In this document: positions 33,482-42,542 of the stretch, in pieces
Layout: each line of letters opens with the position of its first letter
How positions within the stretch are numbered: the first letter of the stretch is position 1
From: Halopenitus malekzadehii
Lineage (GTDB): Archaea > Halobacteriota > Halobacteria > Halobacteriales > Haloferacaceae
Length of the DNA: 64,000 nt
Direction: 5' to 3'
NCBI RefSeq assembly: GCF_900108505.1
Contig: NZ_FNWU01000001.1
Location: forward strand, 1,008,725 to 1,072,724
Notes under the pieces: model-generated
Databases searched by the model: none
The model's input: only the letters and a program-made list of their open reading frames with translations
What the model was told of the DNA's origin: nothing
Position numbers and translations under genes: made by a program

Positions 33482-34612
33482 ATGGCATCACCGACGTTCT
33501 CCGACCGGATCGAACGGATCCCGCCCAGCGGCATCCGCGACGTCTTCGAGGCGGCCGGCGACGACGCGATCGATATGGGGATCGGTCAGCCCGATTTCCC
33601 GACCCCGAATCACGCACGCGAGGCCGCCGTCGAGGCGATCCGGGCCGGACGTGCGGATAGTTACACGCCGAACCGCGGCCTGGAGTCGCTCCGGGAGGCG
33701 ATCGTCGCCAAACACGAACGCGATCAGGGCGTCTCGGTCGACGTCGACGACGTGATCGCGACCGCCGGCGGCAGCGAGGGACTCCACCTCGCGATGGAGG
33801 CCCACGTGGATGCGGGCGACGAGGTCATCGTTCCCGACCCCGGGTTCGTCTCCTACGCGGCGCTGACGAAGCTCGCGGGCGCGGACCCGGTTCCCGTCGA
33901 ACTGCGGGACGACCTCACGCTCGATCCGGCGGCCGTCGAGGACGCGATCACCGAGGACACCGCCGCCTTCGTCATCAACTCGCCGGCGAACCCGACCGGC
34001 GCCGTTGCACCCCGCGAGGACGTCGCGGAGTTCGCCCGCATCGCACGGGAGCACGACGTGCTGTGCATCTCCGACGAGGTCTACGAGTACACCGTCTTCG
34101 ACGGCGATCACCACTCGCCGATGGAGTTCGACACGGGCGGGAACCTGGTGGTCGTCCACTCGGTCTCGAAGCTCTACTCGATGACGGGCTGGCGGCTCGG
34201 CTGGGTCACCGCGACGAGCGATCGGATCGACCGGATGCTCCGTATCCACCAGTACGCACAGGCGTGCGCGTCGGCGCCCTCGCAGTTCGCCGCGGAGGCC
34301 GCCCTCACCGGCGACCAGTCGGTGGTCGACGAGATGACGGCCACGTTCAAACGACGGCGCGACGTCCTGCTCGATGGACTCGCGGAGATCGGCATCGACT
34401 GTCCGACGCCGCGCGGGGCCTTCTACGCGATGCCGAAGGTGCCCGACGGCTTCGTCGACGAATGCATCGAACGTGGTCTCATCATCGTCCCCGGAGACGC
34501 CTTCGGCGACGGCGGCGCCGGCCACGCCCGACTCTCCTACGCGACCGACGAGGCGACCATCCGCGACGCGCTCGACGTGATGGCCGACGCCCACGACGCC
34601 GTCACCGAGTGA
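33482..34612 (+). CDS. Class I/II PLP-dependent aminotransferase
   Basis: A 376-residue aspartate-aminotransferase-fold enzyme. It shows MGIGQPDFPTP, YTPNRGLESLREAI, INSPANPTGAVA (NPTG motif), CISDEVYEYTVFDG, and the PLP-lysine segment SVSKLYSMTGWRLGW. The C-terminal RLSYATDEATI provides the arginine that binds the alpha-carboxylate. The amino donor/acceptor pair cannot be assigned; aspartate, aromatic or alanine types are all possible. I start at ATG 33482 because it gives the family N-terminus and a TATA-like box sits 28 bp upstream. Confidence 0.93.
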   Translation: MASPTFSDRIERIPPSGIRDVFEAAGDDAIDMGIGQPDFPTPNHAREAAVEAIRAGRADSYTPNRGLESLREAIVAKHERDQGVSVDVDDVIATAGGSEGLHLAMEAHVDAGDEVIVPDPGFVSYAALTKLAGADPVPVELRDDLTLDPAAVEDAITEDTAAFVINSPANPTGAVAPREDVAEFARIAREHDVLCISDEVYEYTVFDGDHHSPMEFDTGGNLVVVHSVSKLYSMTGWRLGWVTATSDRIDRMLRIHQYAQACASAPSQFAAEAALTGDQSVVDEMTATFKRRRDVLLDGLAEIGIDCPTPRGAFYAMPKVPDGFVDECIERGLIIVPGDAFGDGGAGHARLSYATDEATIRDALDVMADAHDAVTE

Positions 34613-34685
34613 CGCCGTCGCTTGGGGCTGCAGGGAGCCCCGGCCGGCACAACCGTTTACTTGATGCGCCGCGTTCGATCCGGAA

Positions 34686-35657
34686 GTGGACCGACGCGTC
34701 GCCATCGGATCCGTGCTCGCCGGGATCGCTTCCGGGGTCGGCGCCGGCCTGCTGTCCGCCGCGGATCCGCCCCCGACGGGCCCGATCGCGACGTTCCCGA
34801 CGCCCCTCGGGATCGCTTTGTTCCCGATAGCGAGCAAGGGGCTGCTCCTCGCGGCGATCCTGCTCGTCGCGTACGGACTCTACGCCTTCACGCTCGCTGC
34901 GCTCACGCGTCACGCGAGCAAGCGGCGCGCCCACGACGCGCGGAACGTTCTGCGGCTCGCGTTCGGGCTCGCCGCCACCGTCACCGCCCTCGCGGCCCTG
35001 ACCCAGCAGTGGCTCGGCCTGCTTCTCTCGCTCGGCGTCGTCGGGTTCGCGATCACGTTCGCGCTCCAGCAGCCGCTGTTGTCGTTGATCGCGTGGGGCT
35101 ATATCCTCCTCAAACGACCCTACGGCGTCGGCGATCGGGTCCGGATCGGCGACGCGAAGGGCGACGTCATCGCCGTCGACTTCCTGGTCACGACGATCTG
35201 GGAGATCAACGGCGAACTCGTCACGACCAACCAACCGTCGGGACGCGTGATCACCGTCCCGAACAGCCTCGTACTCTCCTCGGAGGTCGTCAACTTCGGC
35301 GGGGGCGGGTCCCCGTCGGTCTGGAACGAGATCCCGATCCAGGTGGCCTTCGAGACCGACCTCGCGTTCGCCCGCGATCTGATGCGCGAGGAGGCCGCCG
35401 ACTACCTTGGCGAGGAGATGGCCCGCCACGTCGCCACCTACCGTGAGGCGCTCGCGGAGACGCCGGTGGAGCTGGAGGTCGCCGACGGCCCGTCGGTGAA
35501 CGTCACCCAGCGCGAGAGCTGGGTCGAGCTGCGGCTCCGATACCTGGCACATCCCCGCCGCGGCCAGCGGGTAAAAAACGAGCTGTACGAACGGATCCTG
35601 GACCGGTTCAACGAGCATCCCGACCGGATCGCCTTCCCTGTAAGCCGGAACCGGTGA
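34686..35657 (+). CDS. Small-conductance mechanosensitive channel (MscS family), copy 1
   Basis: A 323-residue membrane protein with a GTG start. Four hydrophobic helices precede the MscS pore helix (GVVGFAITFALQQPLLSLIAWG). The beta-domain entry KRPYGVGDRVRIGDAKGDVIAVDFLVTTI and VTVPNS-like ITVPNSLVLSSEVVNF follow, then the C-terminal alpha/beta domain. It releases solutes upon hypo-osmotic shock. It is separate from the second MscS gene, which is coupled to DacZ at 55 kb. Confidence 0.9.
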   Translation: MDRRVAIGSVLAGIASGVGAGLLSAADPPPTGPIATFPTPLGIALFPIASKGLLLAAILLVAYGLYAFTLAALTRHASKRRAHDARNVLRLAFGLAATVTALAALTQQWLGLLLSLGVVGFAITFALQQPLLSLIAWGYILLKRPYGVGDRVRIGDAKGDVIAVDFLVTTIWEINGELVTTNQPSGRVITVPNSLVLSSEVVNFGGGGSPSVWNEIPIQVAFETDLAFARDLMREEAADYLGEEMARHVATYREALAETPVELEVADGPSVNVTQRESWVELRLRYLAHPRRGQRVKNELYERILDRFNEHPDRIAFPVSRNR

Positions 35658-35682
35658 CTGGCGGCGTCGAGCAACACCCGTC

Positions 35683-35739
35683 CGACGACTAGCGATGCGC
35701 CACCGACGACTAGCGATGCGCCACCGACGACTAGCGATG
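35683..35739. repeat. 21-bp tandem repeat at the cdd stop codon
   Basis: Units CGACGACTAGCGATGCGCCAC begin at 35683 and 35704, and a partial third copy (35725-35739) runs into the last codons of the cytidine deaminase gene, whose stop (CTA on the plus strand, 35731-35733) lies inside it. Each copy contains CTAG, which is rare in haloarchaeal DNA, and a duplicate of the gene's 3' end. Confidence 0.85.
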
Positions 35740-36141
35740 TTCGGCCGCCGAGAGCGTGTCCGCCGAGATCGTGTTCGGAAGCAGCTCCCCGAGCGTGTAG
35801 GTCGTCGTCCCGTCCGCGCCCTCGTCACAGACGATCGTGAGGTCGTCGTCGCAGAACTCCGCCAGCGTCTGCCGGCACATCCCGCAGGGCGTGACGCCGT
35901 CCTTCGCGCCGGATGTGACCGCGATCCGGTCGAACGCCTCGTGGCCGTTCTTGACGGCCTCCGCGATCGCGACCTCCTCGGCGTGGAGGCTGTTCGAGTA
36001 GTTCGCGTTCTCGATGTTACACCCGGTGTAGACCGTCCCGTCGGCGGTGACAAGCGCCGCACCGACGGTGTATCCTGAATACGGAACGTGGGCGTTCTCT
36101 AGCGCGTTTCGAGCCGCCTCGATGAGCTGATCGGCGTCCAT
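35731..36141 (-). CDS. cdd: Cytidine deaminase
   Basis: A 136-residue zinc hydrolase that converts cytidine or deoxycytidine to uridine in pyrimidine salvage. It shows the substrate loop PYSGYTVGAALVTADG and TGCNIENANYSNSLHAEEVAIA, where His53-Ala-Glu55 takes the place of the Cys-Ala-Glu seen in tetrameric enzymes, and zinc ligands Cys86 and Cys89 in TPCGMCRQ. The length is that of the homotetrameric class. The start at 36141 has a GGATTTATC element about 28 bp upstream. The final codons are covered by a copy of the 21-bp tandem repeat. Confidence 0.92.
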   Translation of the reverse strand: MDADQLIEAARNALENAHVPYSGYTVGAALVTADGTVYTGCNIENANYSNSLHAEEVAIAEAVKNGHEAFDRIAVTSGAKDGVTPCGMCRQTLAEFCDDDLTIVCDEGADGTTTYTLGELLPNTISADTLSAAEHR

Positions 36142-36281
36142 TGCCAATCGGTGGACGACCTCGATCGATAAATCCACGGGTCGTCGCGGAGCGTCGTCCG
36201 TGGGTTGTGCGCGTGGTAGTTTCACGCGTTCAGCATTTGACTCCGGCACGCCTTTCCCGTTCACTCGTCTCGTCCGAGACG

Positions 36282-37241
36282 ATGCAGAGGCGCACATACA
36301 TACGGGGGATCACAGCTGCAGCAACCACCGGCGCGTTCGCCGGTTGTACCGGCGGAAACGGCGGGTCTGACGGCACCGATGGGTCGGATGGATCCGAAGG
36401 TGGTGCCGGTTCCAGCGATACGGACGACGGATCGACCGACGCCACGCGCTATGGAACCCTCTCGACGAGCGTCACCGATCAGCCGAACGACATCGGCGAC
36501 TTCGAGTCACTCGTCGTGACGATCGACGGGATCTGGATCAAGCCTGCCGAGTCCGGGGACGATTCGGACGACGAGGACGCCCAGACGCCCGATCAAGAAG
36601 CGACGGAGGACGGAACCGCCGAGACGACTGAGACCGATACGGCGACTACGACCGACACGGCGACGCCGGCGGGAACTGAGGCCGCAACGGCAACTCCTGA
36701 CGGCGAGGAGAGTGACGATGAGGAGGCGGACGGTGACGATGGTACCGACGCCGAGAACGCCGAGGACGCCGACGGCGAAACCGGTCGGTACTACGTCGAG
36801 TTCGCGGAGCCGCAGGAGGCTGATCTCGTCCAACTGCAGGACGGCAGCACCAAGCTCATCGACGAGACTGAGGTCGAAGTCGGCAGTTATCAATTCCTCC
36901 AGCTCGACGTCACCAAGACGACCGGCGTCTTGACCACCGGCGAGGAGGCGGACGTCCGGACGCCCGGAAACGCGCCGCTTCAGTTCAAGCAGTCCTTCGA
37001 GGTCCGGGAATCGGCCACGACGACGTTCATTGCCGACTTCGCCCCGAACCGGACCGGACAGGGAACACGCTACATCATCCGCCCCGTCGCCAGTGGGACG
37101 ACCGTCCGATACGGGGACGAATCGGGAGCCGAAACGACCGAAACGACTGACACCGCGACGCCGCCCGGAACCGAGGCGGAGTCGGGAACGACCGATCCCG
37201 GCACGGAGTCCCAGACGGAGAGTCCGGGAGCCGCACAGTAG
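36282..37241 (+). CDS. DUF4382-type surface lipoprotein with Thr-rich linkers
   Basis: A 319-residue exported protein. The N-terminus MQRRTYIRGITAAATTGAFAGC combines a twin-arginine motif with a lipobox Cys22 (shown in two parts: QRRTYIRG and GAFAGC). A Gly/Asp/Ser leader follows, then TLSTSVTDQPNDIGDFESLVVTIDGI, the start of a DUF4382-like domain. It is interrupted by about 70 residues of Thr/Glu/Asp repeats and continues with YYVEFAEPQEADLVQLQDG and VGSYQFLQLDVT. The C-terminal Thr-rich tail resembles the linker. It is probably anchored at the outer face of the cell membrane; the function of DUF4382 proteins is unknown. Confidence 0.82.
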   Translation: MQRRTYIRGITAAATTGAFAGCTGGNGGSDGTDGSDGSEGGAGSSDTDDGSTDATRYGTLSTSVTDQPNDIGDFESLVVTIDGIWIKPAESGDDSDDEDAQTPDQEATEDGTAETTETDTATTTDTATPAGTEAATATPDGEESDDEEADGDDGTDAENAEDADGETGRYYVEFAEPQEADLVQLQDGSTKLIDETEVEVGSYQFLQLDVTKTTGVLTTGEEADVRTPGNAPLQFKQSFEVRESATTTFIADFAPNRTGQGTRYIIRPVASGTTVRYGDESGAETTETTDTATPPGTEAESGTTDPGTESQTESPGAAQ

Positions 37242-37366
37242 CGCGGGAACGGTCGCCACCGTTCGATCCCCACTGTGGCGGTTGAACGCAGTGGGTGGGC
37301 GTGGCAAAATTCGCCACGGGAGTATGAGACGGTACAGTTAACCACGCGGATGTGGCTCGTGTAGGT

Positions 37367-38620
37367 ATGTCGGACGAGACCAATCCGTTCGAGAGTCTCC
37401 AGGAGCAGATCGACGACGCCGCGGCACACCTCGACGTCGACGACGGAGTCATCGAGCGGCTGAAGAACCCCGAACGGGTGCTCGAGACCAACCTCACCGT
37501 CGAACTCGACGACGGCTCCCTCGAAACGGTCCGGGCGTACCGCTCGCAGTTCAACGGCGACCGCGGCCCGTATAAAGGCGGGATCCGCTACCACCCGGGC
37601 GTCACCCGCGACGAGGTGAAGGCGCTGTCGGGCTGGATGGTGTACAAGTGTGCGACCGTCGACATCCCCTACGGCGGCGGGAAGGGCGGCATCAGCATCG
37701 ATCCCACCCAGTACTCCGAGGCCGAGCTGGAGCGGATCACTCGGGCGTTCGCGACCGAGCTCCGGCCGATCATCGGCGAGGACCGCGACATCCCCGCACC
37801 CGACGTCAACACGGGACAGCGGGAGATGAACTGGATCAAAGACACCTACGAGACCCTCGAAAACACGACTGCTCCCGGCGTCATCACGGGAAAGGCGATC
37901 GACTCGGGCGGGTCGGCGGGGCGCGTCGAGGCAACCGGCCGCTCAACGATGTTCGCGGCCCGCGAGGTTTTTGACTGGATCGGCGAGCAGATCGAGGGCG
38001 CCTCGGTCGCCGTACAGGGGTACGGCAACGCCGGCTGGATCGCGGCTGACCTCCTTGACGATATCGGCGCGACGGTCGTCGCCGTCTCTGACTCCGCCGG
38101 CGGCATCCACGACCCACGTGGACTGGATCCGGTCGACGTGAAGGACCACAAGAACGAGACCGGCAGCGTCGTCGGCTACGGCGACGCCGAGGAGGTATCC
38201 AACGAGGAGCTGCTTACGCTTGACGTCGACCTCCTCGTTCCCGCGGCCCTCGAGAACGCGATCGACGCCGACCTCGCCGAGGACGTGCAGGCCGATGTCG
38301 TCGTCGAGGCGGCCAACGGTCCGCTGACGCCGGGTGCCGACGACGTCCTCGCCGACAGCAACGTTTGGGTCGTGCCGGACATCCTCGCGAACGCCGGCGG
38401 CGTCACCGTCTCCTACTTCGAGTGGGTCCAGAACCGACAGCGGTTCAGCTGGACCGAAGAGCGCGTGAACGAGGAGCTCGAACGGGTCACCATCGAGGCC
38501 TTCGACGGCCTCGTCGATGCCTACGAGGCCCACGACCTGCCGAACCTCCGCACCGCGGCCTACGTCGTCGCGCTCCAGCGCGTGGCCGATGCCTACGACC
38601 AGGCCGGAAACTGGCCCTAA
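37367..38620 (+). CDS. gdhB: Glutamate dehydrogenase (paralog 2)
   Basis: A 417-residue glutamate dehydrogenase family protein, similar overall to the gene at 1.1-2.4 kb but with distinct sequence: [33 protein letters not shown] and the Rossmann [12 protein letters not shown] (GxGNxG with Tyr and Ala/Trp changes). It interconverts glutamate and 2-oxoglutarate. The two paralogs may differ in coenzyme or direction of use. I choose ATG 37367 ([10 protein letters not shown]) over 37352, supported by AGTTAACC about 27 bp upstream. The symbol is provisional, to separate the paralogs. Confidence 0.94.
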   Translation: MSDETNPFESLQEQIDDAAAHLDVDDGVIERLKNPERVLETNLTVELDDGSLETVRAYRSQFNGDRGPYKGGIRYHPGVTRDEVKALSGWMVYKCATVDIPYGGGKGGISIDPTQYSEAELERITRAFATELRPIIGEDRDIPAPDVNTGQREMNWIKDTYETLENTTAPGVITGKAIDSGGSAGRVEATGRSTMFAAREVFDWIGEQIEGASVAVQGYGNAGWIAADLLDDIGATVVAVSDSAGGIHDPRGLDPVDVKDHKNETGSVVGYGDAEEVSNEELLTLDVDLLVPAALENAIDADLAEDVQADVVVEAANGPLTPGADDVLADSNVWVVPDILANAGGVTVSYFEWVQNRQRFSWTEERVNEELERVTIEAFDGLVDAYEAHDLPNLRTAAYVVALQRVADAYDQAGNWP

Positions 38621-38677
38621 ACGGCTGAACGGCGCAAAACTGGGTGGGGAACCGTTTTCAACGGGTCGAGATGTCTG

Positions 38678-39064
38678 TTAGGCCGTCGCGTCGATCTCGT
38701 CGAGCCGTGCGGCGAGGAAGACGGCGATCGGCACGTCCGCCTCCTCGACGAACCGTGCGAGTTCCTCGCCGTCGCGCTCGACGACGACCGTCGGGATCAG
38801 CTCGATGTCGTACTCCTCGACGCCCGGTCCGACCTTGGATCCGTCATCGGCCTTCTCGACGGGATGGTGTTCGATCCGGTCGTCGGGGACGCCGGCGGCC
38901 TCCAGGGCCGCGGCGAAGTCCGGGAGCTGCTGGCGGCAGTCGCCACACCAGTCGCCGCCCCAGACCTTGAACACGTACGCGTCGTCAGCACCCACGGTCT
39001 CGATCGCGTCCTCATAGCCCGCTTCGCTCCACGCCGCGTTCGGCTGTAGCGTCCGTAGTGGCAT
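38678..39064 (-). CDS. Thioredoxin-fold protein (WCGDC)
   Basis: A 128-residue thioredoxin-like protein with active-site WCGDC (Cys40, Cys43) in FKVWGGDWCGDCRQQLP and the cis-proline segment ELIPTVVVERDG. It reduces disulfides or transfers electrons; the Gly-Asp pair between the cysteines differs from the common Gly-Pro. The start at 39064 is supported by a strong TATA box (AAATAAAA on the plus strand, 39086-39093) 25 bp upstream on the minus strand. Confidence 0.88.
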   Translation of the reverse strand: MPLRTLQPNAAWSEAGYEDAIETVGADDAYVFKVWGGDWCGDCRQQLPDFAAALEAAGVPDDRIEHHPVEKADDGSKVGPGVEEYDIELIPTVVVERDGEELARFVEEADVPIAVFLAARLDEIDATA

Positions 39065-39085
39065 ACGCCCGCCTAGGGGCGGGGC

Positions 39086-39093
39086 AAATAAAA
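39086..39093 (-). promoter_or_regulatory. TATA box for the thioredoxin gene
   Basis: Read on the minus strand this is TTTTATTT, about 25 bp before the ATG at 39064, in an otherwise GC-rich spacer. A CCGCC-TAGG-GGCGG inverted repeat (39070-39083) lies between the box and the start codon. Confidence 0.65.
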
Positions 39094-39225
39094 GGGGCGC
39101 GTCGCCGGCGGTTTTCCGTGCAGGCGTCACACCAGCCCAACGCGAGTGCCGGTCGGCTCACCCACCCGATCGCACCTTGCCGCAGTCCGTAGATGGTTTA
39201 GGCGCGCTCGTCGTAGGCGAGGCCA

Positions 39226-40158
39226 ATGGACGACGGCATCCTCGACACCGTCGGATCGCCGCTGGTTCGCGTCTCCTCGCCGGCGGGGACCACGGTGGCG
39301 GCGAAGATCGAATCGAAGAACCCGGGCGGGTCGGCCAAGGATCGTCCCGCGATCGCGATGATCGAGGCTGCCGAGGAGTCCGGCGAGCTCTCGCCGGGCG
39401 ACGGCATCGTCGAGCCGACCTCCGGCAACACCGGCGTCGGGATCGCGATGTGCGGCGCGGCGAAGGGCTACGACGTGACGATCGTGATGCCGACCTCAAA
39501 ATCGCCCGAACGACGCCGCATCATGCGGGCCTTCGGGGCCACCGTCGAGCTCGTCGAGGGCGACATTTCGGACGCCAAGGATCGGGCCGACGAGCTCGAG
39601 GCCGAGGGGCTGGTTCAGCTGCGGCAGTTCGAGAACCCCGCGAATCCGCGTGCCCACTACGAGACGACCGGCGTGGAGCTCCTCGACCAGGTCGATGGCC
39701 GGCCGATCGACGCGCTCGTCGCCGGCGTCGGCACCGGGGGGACGATCACCGGCACCGGCCGGCGTCTCCGGGAGGCGTTCCCGGACGTCAGGATCGACGC
39801 CGTCGAGCCCGCCGACAGCGCGGTGTTGTCCGGCGAGGAGCCGACCGGCGATTCCTTCCAGGGAATGGGGCCGGGGTTCATCGCCCCGAACCTCGATACG
39901 GACCTCCTCGATGGAGTTCACACGGTCGAACTCGCGGACGCCGAGGCGGAGTGTCGACGGCTCGCTCGCGAGGAGGGGATCCTGGTCGGGCAGTCCTCGG
40001 GCGCTTCGAACCTCGCGGCGAAGGCCGTCGCCGGGGATCTTCGGGAGTCGGGCGCGTACGCCGGCGACGAGCCGCTCGTGGTCACGGTCTTTTGGGACAG
40101 CGGCGAGCGCTACCTCTCGACCGGGATGTTCGAACCCGACGGGAACGACGTCGAGTGA
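39226..40158 (+). CDS. cysK: Cysteine synthase (PLP-dependent beta-replacement)
   Basis: A 310-residue enzyme of the cysteine synthase/cystathionine-synthase family. It shows KIESKNPGGSAKDRPA with the PLP lysine, EPTSGNTGVGIA, VAGVGTGGTITG (phosphate loop) and GQSSGASNLAA. It makes cysteine from O-acetyl- or O-phosphoserine (or homocysteine) and sulfide; the donor is not decided by sequence reading. The ATG at 39226 gives the family N-terminus. GGTTTAGGCG about 27 bp upstream may be its promoter. It is divergent from the thioredoxin gene. Confidence 0.93.
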   Translation: MDDGILDTVGSPLVRVSSPAGTTVAAKIESKNPGGSAKDRPAIAMIEAAEESGELSPGDGIVEPTSGNTGVGIAMCGAAKGYDVTIVMPTSKSPERRRIMRAFGATVELVEGDISDAKDRADELEAEGLVQLRQFENPANPRAHYETTGVELLDQVDGRPIDALVAGVGTGGTITGTGRRLREAFPDVRIDAVEPADSAVLSGEEPTGDSFQGMGPGFIAPNLDTDLLDGVHTVELADAEAECRRLAREEGILVGQSSGASNLAAKAVAGDLRESGAYAGDEPLVVTVFWDSGERYLSTGMFEPDGNDVE

Positions 40159-40215
40159 CGCGTCGGGAGCGGCCGGACGCAGCGGAACCGGCAGAACAGC
40201 CGGAATGAACCGTAC

Positions 40216-40668
40216 TCAGGGTGAGAACTCCGAATCGCTCACGCGGACCACGACGGTCCCGTCGAGGTCGTCCCGGTCGTGTTCCGGGACCGTCCCCCGT
40301 TCGCGCCGTTTGAACACCGGATCGACGAGCTCGCCGTCGACGACGCCGAACAGCTCGAGTCGCTGGTCGGTTTCCTCGGGGCGAACCTCGCCGTCGCGGA
40401 CCTGCCGTGCGAGCTCCCGCGAAAGCCATTCCTCGGCGTCGATCGACGGGTCGCGGATCAGCGTCTCGCGGACGAAGCGGACGAGGTACCAGTTCAGGTC
40501 GTTACACAGCGAGACGGCCGCGCCGAGGCTCACCGTCTCGACCGCGATGCTGTTGGCGAACGGCTCCGTGATCTCGTACGTCGACAGCGCCTCCCGGGCG
40601 GTCTCGCGCGAGAGGAGTTCGTACGCGAGGCTCACCGCCGGATCGCCCACGAGACACACCTGCGTCAT
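40216..40668 (-). CDS. Uncharacterised haloarchaeal protein (DUF5804-like)
   Basis: A 150-residue cytosolic protein with a well-conserved-looking first two thirds (LLSRETAREALSTYEITEP, SLGAAVSLCNDLNWYLVRFV, DAEEWLSRELARQVRDGEV) and a charged C-terminal tail. I recall this pattern as a haloarchaea-specific family (DUF5804) with unknown role. It follows metK by 93 bp in the same direction, so it may share that transcript. Confidence 0.68.
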   Translation of the reverse strand: MTQVCLVGDPAVSLAYELLSRETAREALSTYEITEPFANSIAVETVSLGAAVSLCNDLNWYLVRFVRETLIRDPSIDAEEWLSRELARQVRDGEVRPEETDQRLELFGVVDGELVDPVFKRRERGTVPEHDRDDLDGTVVVRVSDSEFSP

Positions 40669-40761
40669 ATCCGGAGTCGGTTCCCCGACCGCAAATCGGT
40701 TGTGGTCGGTCGATCCGTGGTCGTCGCCCCTCGTCCGTGGTCGGGCGGTCGCGACCCGTGG

Positions 40762-41964
40762 TCAGAACGTCGAGACGTCGCCCTCGATGACGCGCCGGGT
40801 CACGCCCGTAACGTCGTCGAGCTCCGCGTCGACGATCGCGACGATCTCGTCCTCGACGTCCGCCAGGTCGACCTCGTCCTCGGTGACCACCTGCGCGTCG
40901 GCGACGTGCGGCTCGTCGATCGGGCGGCCGATCTGCGAGAGCAGGCGGACCTGCAGGTCGCGGATCCCGTCGACCTCGGCGGCGACGGACTCGGCGATCT
41001 CCGTCGAGAGCAGGTTGTAGATCTTGCCGATGTGGTTGACCGGATTCTTGCCGGAGGTCGCCTCCATCGACATCGGCCGGTTCGGCGTGATCAGCCCGTT
41101 CGCGCGGTTGCCGCGACCGACCGAGCCGTCGTCACCCTGCTCGGCGGACGTCCCCGTCACGGTGAGGTAGATGGAGTTCTCCTCGTAGTCGTCGGCGGTG
41201 TTGACGTCGACGTGGACCTCGCGGTCGGTCCGGTCGCGGGCGAGATCGGACACGAACTCCCGGACCGATTCAACGGCGTCGTCGTACGCCTCGAAGTCGT
41301 CGATGTAGCGGTCGACCATCGCGGCGGCCACCGTGATGTCGATCCGGTCGCCCTCGCGTTTGCCCATGATCTTCACGTCCGGGCCGAGTTCGGGATGGTC
41401 GGCGTGGTAGGTCGTGTTGAGCTCGCGCTCGGCGTCGTGCACGATCCGCTCGGTTTCGGTGAGCGGCGCGTGGCCGACGCCGAAGGAGGTGTCGTTGGCC
41501 ATCGGAACCTGTGCTTCCTCCTCGCCGAAGACGTCCTGCAGGTCGCCCGACCCCTCGCCGAGCTTGACGTCGACGATGACGTCGGTCCCGTACTCCAGTT
41601 CCGGGATCGCCTCGGCGAGGTACTCGCGGGCCGCCGCCAGTGCCGTCGAGTCGACCGGCAGCTGTTGACCGTCGTATTTCTTGGTTGCGCGACCCACGAT
41701 GAGGATGTAGATCGGCTCGACCACCTCGCCGCCGCCGAACGCGGGGGCGGCGTTGCCGGCGACCAGTTGCGTCTCGTCAGTGTTGTAGTGGAGGACCGTG
41801 CCGACCCGATCGAGGTATAGCTGTGAGAGTGCCCGGGAGACCGACTCCGCGATGCCGTCGCTTATCGAATCTGGATGCCCGATCCCCTTTCGCTCGACGA
41901 TCTCGACGTCCTGATCCTCGACCGCCGTCCGGTCGAGGCGACTGACCTGGATGTTCCGACTCAT
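40762..41964 (-). CDS. metK: Archaeal S-adenosylmethionine synthetase
   Basis: A 400-residue methionine adenosyltransferase of the archaeal type, unrelated at first sight to bacterial MetK. It opens [21 protein letters not shown], with [18 protein letters not shown] near the N-terminus, [33 protein letters not shown], and later [33 protein letters not shown] (quoted only in part: [20 protein letters not shown]). It makes S-adenosylmethionine, used for example by Dph2 in this window. A TATA-like GTTATAC (minus strand) and an 18-bp inverted repeat lie directly upstream. Confidence 0.95.
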   Translation of the reverse strand: MSRNIQVSRLDRTAVEDQDVEIVERKGIGHPDSISDGIAESVSRALSQLYLDRVGTVLHYNTDETQLVAGNAAPAFGGGEVVEPIYILIVGRATKKYDGQQLPVDSTALAAAREYLAEAIPELEYGTDVIVDVKLGEGSGDLQDVFGEEEAQVPMANDTSFGVGHAPLTETERIVHDAERELNTTYHADHPELGPDVKIMGKREGDRIDITVAAAMVDRYIDDFEAYDDAVESVREFVSDLARDRTDREVHVDVNTADDYEENSIYLTVTGTSAEQGDDGSVGRGNRANGLITPNRPMSMEATSGKNPVNHIGKIYNLLSTEIAESVAAEVDGIRDLQVRLLSQIGRPIDEPHVADAQVVTEDEVDLADVEDEIVAIVDAELDDVTGVTRRVIEGDVSTF

Positions 41965-41972
41965 TAGCTACG

Positions 41973-41990
41973 CGTATCGGACGCGATACG
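41973..41990 (-). promoter_or_regulatory. Inverted repeat CGTATCG-GACG-CGATACG before metK
   Basis: A perfect palindrome with 7-bp arms sits between the metK TATA box (41991-41997) and its ATG, just 9-26 bp from the start codon. It is suited either to repressor binding at the transcription start or to a stem in a very short leader. Confidence 0.55.
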
Positions 41991-41997
41991 GTATAAC
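41991..41997 (-). promoter_or_regulatory. TATA-like box of metK
   Basis: GTTATAC on the minus strand lies about 30 bp upstream of the metK ATG. Confidence 0.5.
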
Positions 41998-42386
41998 TTG
42001 CGGAAAGTGTTTCGGTGCTATTCATTCCTCTGAGGAATATTCCGACGGACGGATCGGGATGGTCGGTCCGACTGATCGACCGCCGGGGTATGGACCGCGT
42101 CGATAGAGTGGTTGGCGGAGGCGGGATCGGTTGATGCGGAACTATCGGATCGATCAAAAGTGACGTGAATACGTGGCGTGTCGTATATCTGAGGCCAGTA
42201 TCAGGGCCATAAAAGAAACGATACTGAGGATCATCGAGATGGTGTGGCCAGTTTTGACGGAGCAGATGCGGTTTAGGTACCACCGGACCGATCGACTGAC
42301 GGCGTCCGTGCCGCGAGGCGGCATCCCGGACGCCGACGCGGACGAGTGCTCCCAGTGGCTTGGTCAGTCACCGGTTCGTCCCGATC

Positions 42387-42406
42387 GCCTCGCCGCAAGG
42401 CGGGGC
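42387..42406. ncRNA. 8-bp stem with GCAA tetraloop (candidate structured RNA)
   Basis: GCCTCGCC-GCAA-GGCGGGGC forms eight pairs (one G-U) with a GNRA-type loop when transcribed as the plus strand. It lies in the non-coding region after tfb and upstream of metK (both on the minus strand). It could be part of a small RNA or just a GC-rich chance hairpin. Confidence 0.3.
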
Positions 42407-42410
42407 CGAT

Positions 42411-42446
42411 CGATCTCTGGCCGGTTATCGACCTCTGGCCGGTTCT
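42411..42446. repeat. 18-bp tandem repeat, two copies
   Basis: CGATCTCTGGCCGGTTAT at 42411-42428 is followed directly by CGACCTCTGGCCGGTTCT at 42429-42446 (15 of 18 identical). It adjoins the GCAA hairpin. Confidence 0.75.
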
Positions 42447-42542
42447 CTGAACGCGTTCTCTCGCAACGCTCTCCGGTATGCTCCCGGAATACGCTCAAAA
42501 ACGTGCTTCCGAAACCGATTCCGGTGTCGAGATGCCCCGCGA

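Larger units (their letters stand above)
41998..42542. other. Long non-coding region between metK and tfb
   Basis: About 545 bp contain no gene that I can support. It begins with ATTCCTC-T-GAGGAAT followed by ATTCC (42024-42043). The middle (about 42150-42290) has lower GC than the surroundings and includes a short hydrophobic open frame on the minus strand too small to trust. The last 160 bp contain a stem capped by GCAA (42387-42406) and an 18-bp tandem repeat (42411-42446). Confidence 0.6.

Noticed and set aside
39146-39225. A possible leader peptide or riboswitch upstream of cysteine synthase
   Set aside because: The 80-bp spacer has a TATA-like GGTTTAGGCG at leaderless distance, so there is no room for a leader RNA, and no known riboswitch pattern is visible.
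42157-42290. Possible short membrane peptide (minus strand, MILSIVSFMALILAS) in the tfb-metK gap
   Set aside because: Only 26 codons, no promoter and no conserved features. It may be a remnant, so it is recorded only within the non-coding region.
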